64,000 bases of DNA from an uncultured Burkholderiales bacterium (lineage in GTDB: Bacteria; Pseudomonadota; Gammaproteobacteria; Burkholderiales; Burkholderiaceae_C): the NCBI GenBank assembly GCA_945952065.1, contig CAMFGY010000009.1, positions 62,001 through 126,000 on the forward strand. The letters run 5' to 3'. The translations under genes were made by a program, and so were the position numbers. The notes under the pieces were generated by a model. It did no database searches. It had not been told where the DNA came from and saw only the letters and a program-made list of their open reading frames with translations. Of this stretch, positions 37,409 to 47,406 are shown one piece after another (the stretch's first letter is position 1; every line of letters starts with the position of its first letter).

Positions 37409-38251
37409 GTGAAGGCGGGGCTGTCGCTGGGCTGGCAGACCGAGATGGGGCTGACCGGCTTTGACGGCAGGGTCAGCGAGCGGCCCGATTGCGTGGTGAT
37501 GCGCACGCCCAGCAACCCGCTGTTTTACTGGGGCAATTGCCTACTCTTGCCGCAGCCACCACGGGACGCCGATCTGCCGCATTGGCTGCAACGCTTTGAA
37601 GACGAAGTGGGCTGCCACACCCAAGAGTCCGGCCATGTGGCCATTGGCTTTGACGCCAGCGAGCCGCATGAGCCGTTGATTCAATGGGCAAGAGCGGGCT
37701 TTGAAATCTATGCCACCGAGACCCTGGTGCTGCAGGCCCAGGCGGCGCGCCCCGGGCCCCGAACCTTGGCGCCGGGCTTTGCCTTTCGCGCGCTGGACTT
37801 GCGGGACGCGGCCGATTTGCAGCGCGCCCTGGACCTGCAATGCGCCACCATGGCCCCGGGCTTTGATCCCGCCGGCTATCGCCGCCATCGGGCACAGCAA
37901 CTGCAGCGCTATGCCGCCATGCAAGAGGCGGGGCTGGGTGCTTGGTTTGGCATCTGGGACGGCGAGCATTTGCGGGCCGATTGCGGGCTGTTTGGCGTGG
38001 GGCCTGGGCTGGGGCGCTTTCAGCAGGTGGCCACCCATCCCGCGTGGCGGCGGCGCGGGCTGTGCACCGCCTTGATTGCCGCGGTCACGCAGCAGGGCTT
38101 TGAGAGCCTGGGCCTGCAGCGCCTGGTGATCTGCGCCGACCCGGACGATGTGGCCATTGGCATTTATGAGTCGCTGGGTTTTCAGCGCGAGTCGCGCACG
38201 CTGTCGGCGCAGCGTCGGCCTGCGCGGGACCGCGGCGCTGCAGCCCCTTGA
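37409..38251 (+). CDS. GNAT-family acetyltransferase
   Basis: About 280 residues if started at GTG 37409; ATG 37445 and an upstream TTG are alternatives, since no clear ribosome-binding site points to one. The C-terminal half is a GNAT domain with the acetyl-CoA-binding sequence RFQQVATHPAWRRRGLCTAL and the terminal IYESLGFQRES motif. The N-terminal half (SNPLFYWGNCLLL) is a divergent domain seen in larger GNAT proteins. It follows the gamma-glutamyltransferase-like gene closely and is probably cotranscribed. Substrate unknown. Confidence 0.82.
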   Translation: MKAGLSLGWQTEMGLTGFDGRVSERPDCVVMRTPSNPLFYWGNCLLLPQPPRDADLPHWLQRFEDEVGCHTQESGHVAIGFDASEPHEPLIQWARAGFEIYATETLVLQAQAARPGPRTLAPGFAFRALDLRDAADLQRALDLQCATMAPGFDPAGYRRHRAQQLQRYAAMQEAGLGAWFGIWDGEHLRADCGLFGVGPGLGRFQQVATHPAWRRRGLCTALIAAVTQQGFESLGLQRLVICADPDDVAIGIYESLGFQRESRTLSAQRRPARDRGAAAP

Positions 38252-38593
38252 TCCTTGGCCATGGCTTTTTGCATGCGACTCGCGGCAGCGAGCCTGATAG
38301 GATAGGGCCTCTTTTCACAAGACCTCCGCCATGACCAAGCTCCTGGACCGCGACCGATGCAGCGCATGCGCTGGCCTCGGTGCGCCTGCGAGAACCCTGG
38401 GTCAGGGCGCACAGCGGGCTCTAGCGCTTTGACGCTTGCCCCCTAGGCTTGAGCACACACGCGGTGCCCAGTTTTTGGCGGATGTGGCCGGTGGCCGCTT
38501 CGCCCCGGGTCTCAGGACGATTCCCTGCTTCTCTACGCAAAGCCCCTGAAGGCCGCGACGGAATCCCTGCCCCAGTCTTTGGAGTTTTTTCCC
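38252..38593. other. Intergenic stretch without a confident gene
   Basis: About 340 bases. A 33-codon frame begins at ATG 38331 (MTKLLDRDRCSACAGLGAPA), and a shift of frame near 38356 gives another short stretch to a stop near 38423; this could be a decayed gene but the match to any family is too weak to name. The right part contains the promoter region and GGAG (38580-38583) of the MFS gene. Confidence 0.4.
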
Positions 38594-39976
38594 ATGCAAC
38601 AAACCATGTCCTGGTTTGATCGCTTGCGCAGCGCCATCACGCTGCCGCCGAATGATCTTTTGCGAGACGCCGTTTACCGGCGCCTTTGGTCGTCCATCCT
38701 GATCAGCTCTTTGGGCGGCCAGGTCACCATGCTGGCCCTGCCTTTGACGGCGGCGCTGCTGCTCAATGCCAGCCCCACGCAGATGGGCTTGCTGACGACC
38801 ATGGAGATCCTGCCCTTTGTGCTGTTCTCGCTGCCCTCGGGGGTGTGGCTGGACCGGGTGCGCAAGCTGCCGGTTTACATCTGGGGCGAGACCCTGCTGG
38901 CGATTGCGGTGGCCACTGTGCCCCTGGCCGCGGTGATGGGCTGGCTGAACATGACCTGGCTCTATGTGGTGGGCTTTGTGCTGGGCACGGTCTACACCAC
39001 GGCAGGCAGTGCGGCGCAAATCGTGCTGACCCAGGTGGTCAGCCGCGAGCGCTTGGTGGAGGCCCATGCCAAGAATGCCCTGGCCTCCAGCGGCGCTGAG
39101 GTGGTGGGGCCAGGTCTTGCGGGCATGCTGATCAAGCTGATGGGCGCGCCGATGGCGCTGGCGGTGGACGCGGTGCTGGTGATGATCTCCGCCCTGATTC
39201 TGCGCGGCATCAAGGTGCAGGAGCAGTTGCGCAAGTCGGAGGATTCGCAGTTCTGGCGCGACTTGAAAGCCGGTGTGCAGTTTGTGCGCGAGCGTGCCTT
39301 GCTGATCGCCCTGGCCGCCACGGTGGGCGGCTGGCAGCTCTTCAACAATGCCGCGCAAGTGGTGCAAATTCTGTTCGCCACCCGCAGCCTGGGCCTGAGC
39401 GCTCAGCAAGTGGGCATGAGCTATGTGGCCCTGGGGGCCGGCACGGTGCTGGCCAGTGTGTTCGGCCACCGCATCAGCGCCAAGCTGGGCCCCGGGCCTT
39501 GTTTGGTGGCGGGGGTGAGCGTCACCGGCCTGGGCTGGCTGGGTTTGTCTTTGGCGCCGGTGGGGCCGATTGGCATTGCGGCTTTTGCATTCATGCTGTT
39601 CAGCTTTGGTGTCGGCGCGGTGCTGATCTTCATCAACTTCTTGTCGCTGCGCCAGGCGGTGACGCCCGCGCCCATGCTGGGCCGCATGACCAGCACCATG
39701 CGCTGGTTGATTTTGCTGCCGGCCGGGCCGGGCGCTTTGGCGGGCGGCTGGCTGGGCGAGCACCTGGGTCTGCGCTCGGCGCTGATGTTTGCCGGCGTGG
39801 GCACTTTGCTGCTGGGCGGCTTGGCCTGGCGCTACCCGGTGCTGCGCGGCGTGCGCGAATTGCCCAAGCCAGAGAGCGATGAATTCGACGAGCAGCAGCT
39901 CGGCGCCGAGGCCATGCCCGGCCCTGGTTTTGAGACACAGACCGATGCCTTGTCCCAGCCTCGGTCCGACAAGTGA
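38594..39976 (+). CDS. MFS transporter
   Basis: About 460 residues with 12 predicted membrane segments. ATG 38594 has GGAG at a spacing of about ten bases; an upstream TTG is not needed. The loop between segments 2 and 3 carries GVWLDRVRKLPVYIWGETLL, the DxxRR-type motif A of the major facilitator superfamily. It resembles the EntS/DHA3-like exporters. Substrate cannot be inferred. A GNAT acetyltransferase follows after 16 bases and may be in the same operon. Confidence 0.88.
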   Translation: MQQTMSWFDRLRSAITLPPNDLLRDAVYRRLWSSILISSLGGQVTMLALPLTAALLLNASPTQMGLLTTMEILPFVLFSLPSGVWLDRVRKLPVYIWGETLLAIAVATVPLAAVMGWLNMTWLYVVGFVLGTVYTTAGSAAQIVLTQVVSRERLVEAHAKNALASSGAEVVGPGLAGMLIKLMGAPMALAVDAVLVMISALILRGIKVQEQLRKSEDSQFWRDLKAGVQFVRERALLIALAATVGGWQLFNNAAQVVQILFATRSLGLSAQQVGMSYVALGAGTVLASVFGHRISAKLGPGPCLVAGVSVTGLGWLGLSLAPVGPIGIAAFAFMLFSFGVGAVLIFINFLSLRQAVTPAPMLGRMTSTMRWLILLPAGPGALAGGWLGEHLGLRSALMFAGVGTLLLGGLAWRYPVLRGVRELPKPESDEFDEQQLGAEAMPGPGFETQTDALSQPRSDK

Positions 39977-39992
39977 ATCAGGGAGATCCGAG

Positions 39993-40571
39993 ATGCCCGC
40001 AAGACCTGACCCCATTTTGATCGAGGTGCCCGAGAGCCTGGAGACCGAGCGACTGCTGATCGCCGCGCCCCGGCCCGGCATTGGCCCCGCCATGGCGGTA
40101 GCCATTGCCGAGTCCATAGGCCAACTCAGCCCTTGGCTGCCCTGGGCGCAGCAAGCGCCGAGCTTTGAAGACTCGGAGGCGGTGGCACGCCGCCAATGCG
40201 CCGACTTTGTGGCGCGGCGCGATTTGGTCTATCAATTCTATGACCGCGCGCCCGAGGGCCGCCGCCTGCTGGGCGGCAGCGGCTTGCACCGCATCGATTG
40301 GGAGGTGCGTCGCTTTGAGATCGGCTACTGGATACGCGCCAGCGCCCAGGGTAAGGGCTATGTGAGCGAGGCGGTGCGAGCCTTGACCCGGCTGGCTTTT
40401 GAGCAGCTGCAAGCGCGCCGGGTGGAGATTCGCATGGACGAGAGCAATGCCCGCAGCCGCGCCGTGGCCGAACGCTGCGGCTTCGAGCTCGAAGGCATTT
40501 TGCGCTGCGACAGCCTCACGCCGAGCGGCGAGCCGCGCAACACTTGTGTTTATGCCCGCATTGCGGCTTGA
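39993..40571 (+). CDS. GNAT acetyltransferase, RimJ/RimL type
   Basis: A 192-residue protein. The open frame extends into the MFS gene, but ATG 39993 follows GGGAGA (39980-39985) well. LETERLLIAAPRPGIGPAMA is the RimJ/RimL-like start, IGYWIRASAQGKGYVSEAVR the acetyl-CoA loop, and NARSRAVAERCGFELEGILR the terminal part of the GNAT fold. Such enzymes acetylate N-terminal amino groups of ribosomal proteins or small molecules; the substrate here is unknown. Confidence 0.9.
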   Translation: MPARPDPILIEVPESLETERLLIAAPRPGIGPAMAVAIAESIGQLSPWLPWAQQAPSFEDSEAVARRQCADFVARRDLVYQFYDRAPEGRRLLGGSGLHRIDWEVRRFEIGYWIRASAQGKGYVSEAVRALTRLAFEQLQARRVEIRMDESNARSRAVAERCGFELEGILRCDSLTPSGEPRNTCVYARIAA

Positions 40572-40586
40572 GTTGGTGGCGTCGAC

Positions 40587-41501
40587 TCAGTCCTGCGCCA
40601 GCTTGGCTTTGTAGAAGGCCATAAAGGCCTGCACTTGCGGTGGCTGATGGCGGCCGGGCGGGAACACCGCGTACTGCCCACCCTCGGGCAGGCGCCATTG
40701 CGGCAACAGGCGTTGCAGCCGGCCCGACTCCAGCGCGGCCGCCACGCTGGCGCTGTCGAGTGCGGTGATGCCCGCACCGGCTTCGGCCAGGCTGCGCAGG
40801 GTGCCGGGGTTGTCGGTGCGCAAACGGGGATGCTTCATGCGTACCGTCTGGCTGTGGCCCTGTTTGTCGCTGAACTTCCAGGTCAGCGGCGTGCTCAGCA
40901 GGGTCAGCGCCAGCCAGTCATAGCGGGCTAAATCCTCGGGCTTTTTGGGGCGACCGACGCGCTGCAAATAGTCCGGCGAGGCGACCAGGATCTGCTCAAA
41001 GCGCCCCAGCTTGACGGCCCGCAGCGAGGAGTCGGGCAACCAGCCTTTGCGAAGCGCGATGTCTATGCCCTCGCGCACCAAGTCCGCCACCCGGTCATTG
41101 CTGCGCAAGTCGATTTCCAGCTTGGGGTGCAGGGCGGCGAACTCCGCCACATAGGCCGCCAACTGATGCACTGCATGCTCCACCGTGCAGGCAATGCGCA
41201 GCGTGCCACTCAACTCGCGGGGCGCCTCGCTGCGGCTGGCCTGGCTGAGCCCCTGCTGCGCCAAACGCAGCGCCGGAATGCTGGTTTGCATCAGTCGGGC
41301 GCCGGCCTCCGTCAGCGTCAAACGCCGGGTGGTGCGATGAAAAAGCTCCTGGGCCAGCGCGGTCTCGAGCCGGCGCACTTGCAGGCTCAGGCGCGCTTTG
41401 CTGCTGTCCATGCGTTCGGCCGCAGCGGTGAAGCTGCCTGCTTCGGCCACGGCCGCAAAGGCCAGCACATCATTCAGATCGACATGGGGGGCTGTGTTCA
41501 T
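40587..41501 (-). CDS. LysR-family transcriptional regulator
   Basis: A 304-residue regulator. The N-terminal winged helix (VLAFAAVAEAGSFTAAAERM and following RLSLQVRRLETALAQELFHR, then TTRRLTLTEAGARL) is the canonical LysR DNA-binding domain, followed by an effector domain of the periplasmic-binding-protein type. It is transcribed divergently from an NAD(P)-binding protein gene, the usual arrangement of a LysR regulator and its target, and the shared 129-base gap has two palindromic direct repeats at 41529 and 41567. Confidence 0.93.
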   Translation of the reverse strand: MNTAPHVDLNDVLAFAAVAEAGSFTAAAERMDSSKARLSLQVRRLETALAQELFHRTTRRLTLTEAGARLMQTSIPALRLAQQGLSQASRSEAPRELSGTLRIACTVEHAVHQLAAYVAEFAALHPKLEIDLRSNDRVADLVREGIDIALRKGWLPDSSLRAVKLGRFEQILVASPDYLQRVGRPKKPEDLARYDWLALTLLSTPLTWKFSDKQGHSQTVRMKHPRLRTDNPGTLRSLAEAGAGITALDSASVAAALESGRLQRLLPQWRLPEGGQYAVFPPGRHQPPQVQAFMAFYKAKLAQD

Positions 41502-41528
41502 CTGCCTTTGCTCTTCTGTTTGTTTGTC

Positions 41529-41577
41529 ATTGAATCAATAACAATCAGTTTAGTTTGTCGGTCTTTATTGAATCAAT
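41529..41577. promoter_or_regulatory. Two palindromic 11-base operator candidates in the LysR divergent region
   Basis: ATTGAATCAAT occurs at 41529-41539 and again at 41567-41577, an exact direct repeat with starts 38 bases apart; each is itself an odd-length palindrome (ATTGA-A-TCAAT). Placement between the divergent LysR gene and its probable target suggests a pair of LysR-type binding sites. Confidence 0.6.
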
Positions 41578-41630
41578 CAAAAGCGGCAAAGTGGAGCCCA
41601 TCGCAACCCATCCCCAACAGGAGTTCTTGT

Positions 41631-42269
41631 ATGAAGATTGCTTTGATTGGCGCCACCGGTTTCATTGGCTCACACCTGCTGCAAGAAGCGGTGCAGCGTG
41701 GCCATCAAGTGACGGCCCTGGTTCAACACCCTGAAAAGGTCCCAGCCTTGCCTGGCGTGCAGGCCAAAGCGCTGGATGCGCTCAACACCGCCGCCTTGAC
41801 GGAGGCATTGCGCGACCACGACCTTGTGCTCAGCGCTTTCAGCGGCCATGCGCAGCCCGATGTATTGGGCTATTTTTTGCAGGGATTTCAGTCGATTTTG
41901 AGCGCCACCAAGGCCGCGGCGGTGCCGCGTCTTTTGGTCGTGGGGGGCGCGGGCTCCTTGGAAGTGGCGCCTGGGGTCCATCTCTTGGACACCCCGCAGT
42001 TCCCGGCCGAATGGAAGGCTTCGGCGGAAGGCGCACGCCAAGCCCTGAGCTTGCTGCGCGCCGAGCCTGCGCTGGATTGGACGCTGTTGAGCCCGGCCGC
42101 CATGCTGGCACCCGGCGAGCGCACCGGTGTCTTCCGTCTGGGCGGTGATCAGCTGATGACAGACGCGCAGGGCCAGAGCCGCATCAGCGTGGCCGACTAT
42201 GCGGTGGCCATGCTCGATGAGTTGGAGCGGCCGGCACACCGTCGCCAGCGTTTCAGCGTGGCGTATTGA
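41631..42269 (+). CDS. NAD(P)-binding reductase-like protein (atypical SDR)
   Basis: A 212-residue protein. ATG 41631 follows AGGAG (41618-41622 region) and begins MKIALIGATGFIGSHLLQEA, the Rossmann GxxGxxG dinucleotide-binding motif, with HQVTALVQHPEKV after it. It resembles the atypical short-chain dehydrogenases such as YwnB or biliverdin-reductase-B-type flavin reductases. The conserved motif LLVVGGAGSLEV is also present. The gene is divergent from a LysR gene and probably controlled by it. Substrate not deducible. Confidence 0.85.
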   Translation: MKIALIGATGFIGSHLLQEAVQRGHQVTALVQHPEKVPALPGVQAKALDALNTAALTEALRDHDLVLSAFSGHAQPDVLGYFLQGFQSILSATKAAAVPRLLVVGGAGSLEVAPGVHLLDTPQFPAEWKASAEGARQALSLLRAEPALDWTLLSPAAMLAPGERTGVFRLGGDQLMTDAQGQSRISVADYAVAMLDELERPAHRRQRFSVAY

Positions 42270-42287
42270 GTCGACCCGGAATCGCGC

Positions 42288-43031
42288 TCAGGCCGGTGAA
42301 AACCGATCCACCGCGTCGGTGATGATGCCGTCCACGCCGCGGGCGATCAGGGCCTGGGCGGCCTCGGCATCGTTCACCGTGTAGACCAAGGCCTTCATGC
42401 CGGCGGCATGGATGGCACTGACGGTGGCCTCGTCCATCACGCGGTAGTTGGTGATGACGGCGGCGCAGCCCAGGGCCTGGGCCTCGCTCAGCCAGCCTTC
42501 GCGCAAGTTGTCGAGCAGCAAGCCGCGCAAGATCTCGGGCGCGGTTTCGCGGGCGCCTTGCAAGGCCTCGGGTTCGAAGGAGCTGAACAGCGGCGCAAGG
42601 CCAGAGCCGCCCCACAAGTGCAAAACCTCGCGGCCGACGACTTGGCCGGTGCGCAAGGCTTGGCCGGGCGTGGGCTTGATTTCGATATTGAAGCCGTAGC
42701 GATTGGCCAAGACGAAGCGGGCCAGTGCTTCCAAGCTGGGCAGCGGCTCGCCGGCATAGGCGCGGCTGTGCCAGCTGCCGGCGTCCAGGCGCGAGAGTTC
42801 GCCCCAGGGCAAGTCGCCCGCCACGCCTTGGCCATTGCTGGTGCGCTCCAGCGTGGCGTCATGCAGCAGAAATGGAATGCCCTCGCTGGAGAGCTTCACA
42901 TCGCATTCAAAGGCCCGGTAGCCGTGTTGCGCACCGAGGCGAAAAGCGGCCAAGGTGTTCTCCGGGGCTAACTTGCCAGCGCCTCGGTGTGCGATCCAAA
43001 AAGGCAGGGGCCAGGGGGAAGCTGCTTGCAT
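42288..43031 (-). CDS. ugpQ: Glycerophosphodiester phosphodiesterase
   Basis: A 247-residue enzyme that hydrolyses glycerophosphodiesters to glycerol-3-phosphate and an alcohol. WIAHRGAGKLAPENTLAAFR carries the catalytic HRG and the PENT sequence; FECDVKLSSEGIPFLLHDAT carries the ExD pair and the HD catalytic residue. The position, ten bases after ugpC, is the usual ugp gene order, so it supplies glycerol-3-phosphate from exogenous or intracellular diesters. No signal peptide, hence cytoplasmic. Confidence 0.93.
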   Translation of the reverse strand: MQAASPWPLPFWIAHRGAGKLAPENTLAAFRLGAQHGYRAFECDVKLSSEGIPFLLHDATLERTSNGQGVAGDLPWGELSRLDAGSWHSRAYAGEPLPSLEALARFVLANRYGFNIEIKPTPGQALRTGQVVGREVLHLWGGSGLAPLFSSFEPEALQGARETAPEILRGLLLDNLREGWLSEAQALGCAAVITNYRVMDEATVSAIHAAGMKALVYTVNDAEAAQALIARGVDGIITDAVDRFSPA

Positions 43032-43041
43032 TGCAAAGCTC

Positions 43042-44127
<1,086 letters not shown>

Positions 44128-44214
44128 ATTTGTTTGTTTCTTTGCTGATCTAAACGAGTGGTTCTGCGCGGAGAACCTGCTCAATCAGTTGGGGGTCGAT
44201 CTCTAGTCAGTTGA

Positions 44215-44252
44215 GGACAGAGCTGCCCCTGAGTACAGGGGCAGGTCTGTCC
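44215..44252 (-). promoter_or_regulatory. Strong intercistronic hairpin between ugpE and ugpC
   Basis: Inverted repeat with arms GGACAGA+CTGCCCCTG (44215-44231, one mismatch at 44222) and CAGGGGCAG+TCTGTCC (44236-44252, mismatch at 44245), a four-base loop, 16 paired bases in all. It lies ten bases after the ugpE stop on the transcribed minus strand and no T-run follows. Candidate for mRNA stabilisation or reduced expression of the downstream genes. Confidence 0.65.
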
Positions 44253-44261
44253 CCAAGAGCA

Positions 44262-45113
44262 TTATTTTTCCGTATCCACCAAGCCTTTGACGAACCAGCG
44301 CTGCATCAAGATCACCACCAGGGCCGGCGGGATCATGGCCAGCAAGGCGGTGGCCATGATGATGTTCCAGTCGTTGGCGGCGTCGCCGCCGCTGATCATG
44401 CGTTTGATGCCGATCACCACCGGGTACATGCTTTCTTCGGTGGTCACCAACAAGGGCCAGAGGTATTGGTTCCAACCGTAGATGAACTGGATCACGAACA
44501 AGGCGGCGATGCTGGTGCTGGACAGTGGCAGCAGCACGTCCTTGAAAAAGCGCATCGGGCCGGCGCCGTCCATGCGGGCGGCTTCCACCAACTCGTCCGG
44601 CACGGTCATGAAGAACTGGCGGAACAAAAAGGTGGCGGTGGCTGAGGCGATCAAGGGCACGGTCAGGCCGGCGTAGCTATTGAGCAGCCCTAAGTCGGAG
44701 ATGACCTGGTAGGTGGGCAGGATGCGCACCTCCACCGGCAGCATCAGCGTGACGAAGATGGCCCAGAAGAAAAAGCTCTTGAAGGGAAAGCGGAAGTAGA
44801 CGATGGCGAAGGCCGAGAGCAGCGAAATCGCGATCTTGCCCAGCGCAATCACCAGCGCCGTCACCAGGCTGACCCACATCATCTGCGCCACCGGCGCTTT
44901 GGAACCCGCCCCGCCGGCATGGCCGAACAGGGCGGCGCCGTAGTTGTCGGCGAAATGGCTGCCCGGCAGCAGCGGCATGGGGGCTTGCACGATGGCCTCG
45001 GCCGTGTGCGTGCTGGCCACAAAAGCGATGTAGAGCGGGAAGGCAACGATCAGCACGCCCAGCAGCAGGACCAGATGGGAGAGCACGGTCAGGCCCTTGT
45101 TTTTCTCAACCAT
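44262..45113 (-). CDS. ugpE: sn-Glycerol-3-phosphate ABC transporter, permease
   Basis: A 283-residue inner-membrane permease with six predicted membrane segments. The EAA loop of binding-protein-dependent permeases is visible as ELVEAARMDGAGPMRFFKDV, the site where the ATPase docks. It is one base from the preceding ugpA stop in the transcribed direction. Named ugpE by position in the ugpBAECQ order and by length. Confidence 0.92.
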   Translation of the reverse strand: MVEKNKGLTVLSHLVLLLGVLIVAFPLYIAFVASTHTAEAIVQAPMPLLPGSHFADNYGAALFGHAGGAGSKAPVAQMMWVSLVTALVIALGKIAISLLSAFAIVYFRFPFKSFFFWAIFVTLMLPVEVRILPTYQVISDLGLLNSYAGLTVPLIASATATFLFRQFFMTVPDELVEAARMDGAGPMRFFKDVLLPLSSTSIAALFVIQFIYGWNQYLWPLLVTTEESMYPVVIGIKRMISGGDAANDWNIIMATALLAMIPPALVVILMQRWFVKGLVDTEK

Positions 45114-45114
45114 A

Positions 45115-45996
45115 TCAGTAGCTCACCCGCTTCTCGACATAACGGAACTGCAAGACGGTCAGGGCCACCACGATGATCATCAAGACCACCGATTGCGCGG
45201 CCGAGCCGCCCAGGTCCATGGCCTTGAAGCCGTCGTAATAGACCTTGTAGACCAGGATGGCCGTGTCTTTGCCGGGGCCGCCGTGGGTGGCGGCGTCGAT
45301 GATGCCGAAGGTATCAAAGAAGGCGTAGACGACGTTGATCACCAGCAGGAAGAAGGTGGTGGGCGAGAGCAGCGGGAACACAATGGTCCAAAAACGCCGC
45401 CAGGGGCCGGCGCCGTCAATCGCTGCGGCTTCGATCAGCGACTTGGGGATGGACTGCAAGCCCGCCAAGAAGAACAAGAAGTTGTAGGAAATCTGCTTCC
45501 ACACTGCGGCCAGCACCACCAGCGTCATCGCATGGTTGGAGTTGAGCAAATGGTTCCAGGGGATGCCGATGGCATTGAGCGCGTACGACACCACGCCGAT
45601 GGAGGGCGCAAACATAAAGAGCCACAGCACCCCGGCGATCGCCGGTGCCACCGCATAGGGCCAGATCAGCAGGGTTTTGTAAAAGCCCGCGCCCTTGACC
45701 ACCCGGTCGGCCATCACCGCCAGCAGCAGCGAGACCGCAATGCCGATGCTGGCCACCAGGGCCGAGAACAGCGCCGTGGTCTTGAAGGAGGCGAGATAGC
45801 TGGCGTCTTTGAAGAGCTCGCGGAAGTTCTCCAAGCGCACCCATTCGGTTGACAGCCCGAAAGCGTCTTGGCGCTGCATCGATTGCAAAATCGCCTGACC
45901 GGCGGGCCAGAAAAAGAACACCGAGATCACCAAGAGCTGCGGGGCCAGCAGCAGCCAGGGCAGCCAAGAGGTTTTGAATTGAACGCGTTTTTCCAT
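45115..45996 (-). CDS. ugpA: sn-Glycerol-3-phosphate ABC transporter, permease
   Basis: A 293-residue permease with six membrane segments and the EAA loop [20 protein letters not shown]. The N-terminal [20 protein letters not shown] is the typical UgpA/MalF-type start. It is followed by ugpE with one base between the genes and preceded by a hairpin after ugpB. Confidence 0.92.
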   Translation of the reverse strand: MEKRVQFKTSWLPWLLLAPQLLVISVFFFWPAGQAILQSMQRQDAFGLSTEWVRLENFRELFKDASYLASFKTTALFSALVASIGIAVSLLLAVMADRVVKGAGFYKTLLIWPYAVAPAIAGVLWLFMFAPSIGVVSYALNAIGIPWNHLLNSNHAMTLVVLAAVWKQISYNFLFFLAGLQSIPKSLIEAAAIDGAGPWRRFWTIVFPLLSPTTFFLLVINVVYAFFDTFGIIDAATHGGPGKDTAILVYKVYYDGFKAMDLGGSAAQSVVLMIIVVALTVLQFRYVEKRVSY

Positions 45997-46031
45997 GGGG
46001 CGGGCTTGGGTGACTGGACGCTAAAAACAAG

Positions 46032-46067
46032 AACCCGCCGCGTCGGGGAACTCCGTCACGGCGGGTT
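46032..46067 (-). terminator. Hairpin with T-run between ugpB and ugpA, likely attenuator
   Basis: Nine-base perfect arms AACCCGCCG (46032-46040) and CGGCGGGTT (46059-46067). Read on the minus strand the stem is followed by CTTGTTTTT. Sitting right after the binding-protein gene, it probably lets ugpB be expressed above the rest of the operon, as is common in binding-protein operons. Confidence 0.6.
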
Positions 46068-46086
46068 GATTGTGGATCAGCCGAGC

Positions 46087-47406
46087 TTAGCTTTTATTGG
46101 CTTTTTGAAAGCGCTCCAGCTGCTCATTGCCGCGCTGGATGGCGGCGTCCAAGCCTTCTTTGGCGCTCTTCTTACCGCCCCAGACCTGTTCCATCTCTTC
46201 GTCGATGATGGTGCGGATCTGCACAAAATTGCCCAGGCGGATGCCGCGTGACTTGTCGGTGGTCTTGCGGATCATCTGGGTCACCGCCACATCGGTGCCG
46301 GGGTTGGCCTTGTAGAAGCCGCTCTTGTCGGTCAGCTCAAACGCGGCCTTGGTGACCGGCAAGTAGCCAGTGCGCTTGTGGCTTTCCGAGGCCACCTCGG
46401 CCTGGGCCAGGTAGTTGAAGAAAGCGGCCACGCCCTTGTACTCGGCCGGCTTTTTGCCCGCCATCACCCACAGACTGGCGCCGCCGATCACGGTGTTTTG
46501 CGGTGCACCGGCCACATCAGGGTAGTAGGGCAGGGGGGCGATGCCGCTGGCGAACTTGGCGTTCTTTTTGATATTGGCGTACATGCCGGAGCTGCCGGTC
46601 ATCATGGCGCATTCGCCCGAGACAAAGGTGGCGTCGGCGGCATTGCCGCGGCCCTTGTAGACCAGCAGGCCTTGCTTGCTCATATTCGCCAGGTTCTCGA
46701 TGTGGCGCACATGCAGCGGGGTGTTGAAGGCCAAGCGGGTGTCCAGGCCGCCGAAGCCATTGTTCTTGGTGGCGTACTCGACGTTGTGCCAGGCCGAGAA
46801 GCTCTCCAGCTGCGTCCAGCTCACCCAAGAGGTGGTGAAGGGGCATTTGTGGCCGCTGGCCTTGAGTTTGGCGGCGGCCAGCGCCACCTCGGGCCAGGTG
46901 GCGGGCGGCTTGTTGGGGTCGATGCCGGCCGCCTTCAGCGCATCTTTGTTGTAGTGGAAGACGGTGGTGGAGCTGTTGAAGGGGAAGCTCAGCATCTGGC
47001 CGTTCGGCGCGGTGTAGTAGCCGGCCACGGCGGGCACATAGGCGCTGGGGTCGAACTTGGCGCCGCCTTCTTTCATCACCTCGGCGACGGGCTTGATCGC
47101 GCCCTTGCTGGCCATCATGGTGGCGGTGCCGACTTCAAACACTTGCAGGATGTGCGGCGCATTGCCGGCGCGGAAGGCGGCGATGGCGGCGGTCATCGAT
47201 TCGTCGTAGCTGCCCTTGTAGGTGGGCACGATCTTCACGTCTTTTTGGCTGGCATTGAAGTCCTTGGCCAGGTCGTTGACCCAGTCGCCCAAGCCGCCGC
47301 TCATCGAGTGCCACCATTGCACTTCCACCTGGGCCTGGGCCGAGGTGCTGATCAGTCCGCCGGCCAGCAGCAGGCCGAGGGCAAGGGGCAGTCTCTTGAT
47401 AGTCAT
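46087..47406 (-). CDS. ugpB: sn-Glycerol-3-phosphate-binding periplasmic protein
   Basis: A 439-residue periplasmic binding protein. The frame is open from 47538, but ATG 47406 starts the signal peptide (MTIKRLPLALGLLLAGGLIS, cleavage after AQA) with GGAG upstream. The mature start VEVQWWHSMSGGLGDWVNDL is the classic family-1 binding-protein beginning of UgpB. FPFNSSTTVFHYNKDALKAA and GGASLWVMAGKKPAEYKGVA are further typical segments. As the first gene of ugpBAECQ it receives glycerol-3-phosphate or glycerophosphodiesters. Confidence 0.95.
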   Translation of the reverse strand: MTIKRLPLALGLLLAGGLISTSAQAQVEVQWWHSMSGGLGDWVNDLAKDFNASQKDVKIVPTYKGSYDESMTAAIAAFRAGNAPHILQVFEVGTATMMASKGAIKPVAEVMKEGGAKFDPSAYVPAVAGYYTAPNGQMLSFPFNSSTTVFHYNKDALKAAGIDPNKPPATWPEVALAAAKLKASGHKCPFTTSWVSWTQLESFSAWHNVEYATKNNGFGGLDTRLAFNTPLHVRHIENLANMSKQGLLVYKGRGNAADATFVSGECAMMTGSSGMYANIKKNAKFASGIAPLPYYPDVAGAPQNTVIGGASLWVMAGKKPAEYKGVAAFFNYLAQAEVASESHKRTGYLPVTKAAFELTDKSGFYKANPGTDVAVTQMIRKTTDKSRGIRLGNFVQIRTIIDEEMEQVWGGKKSAKEGLDAAIQRGNEQLERFQKANKS

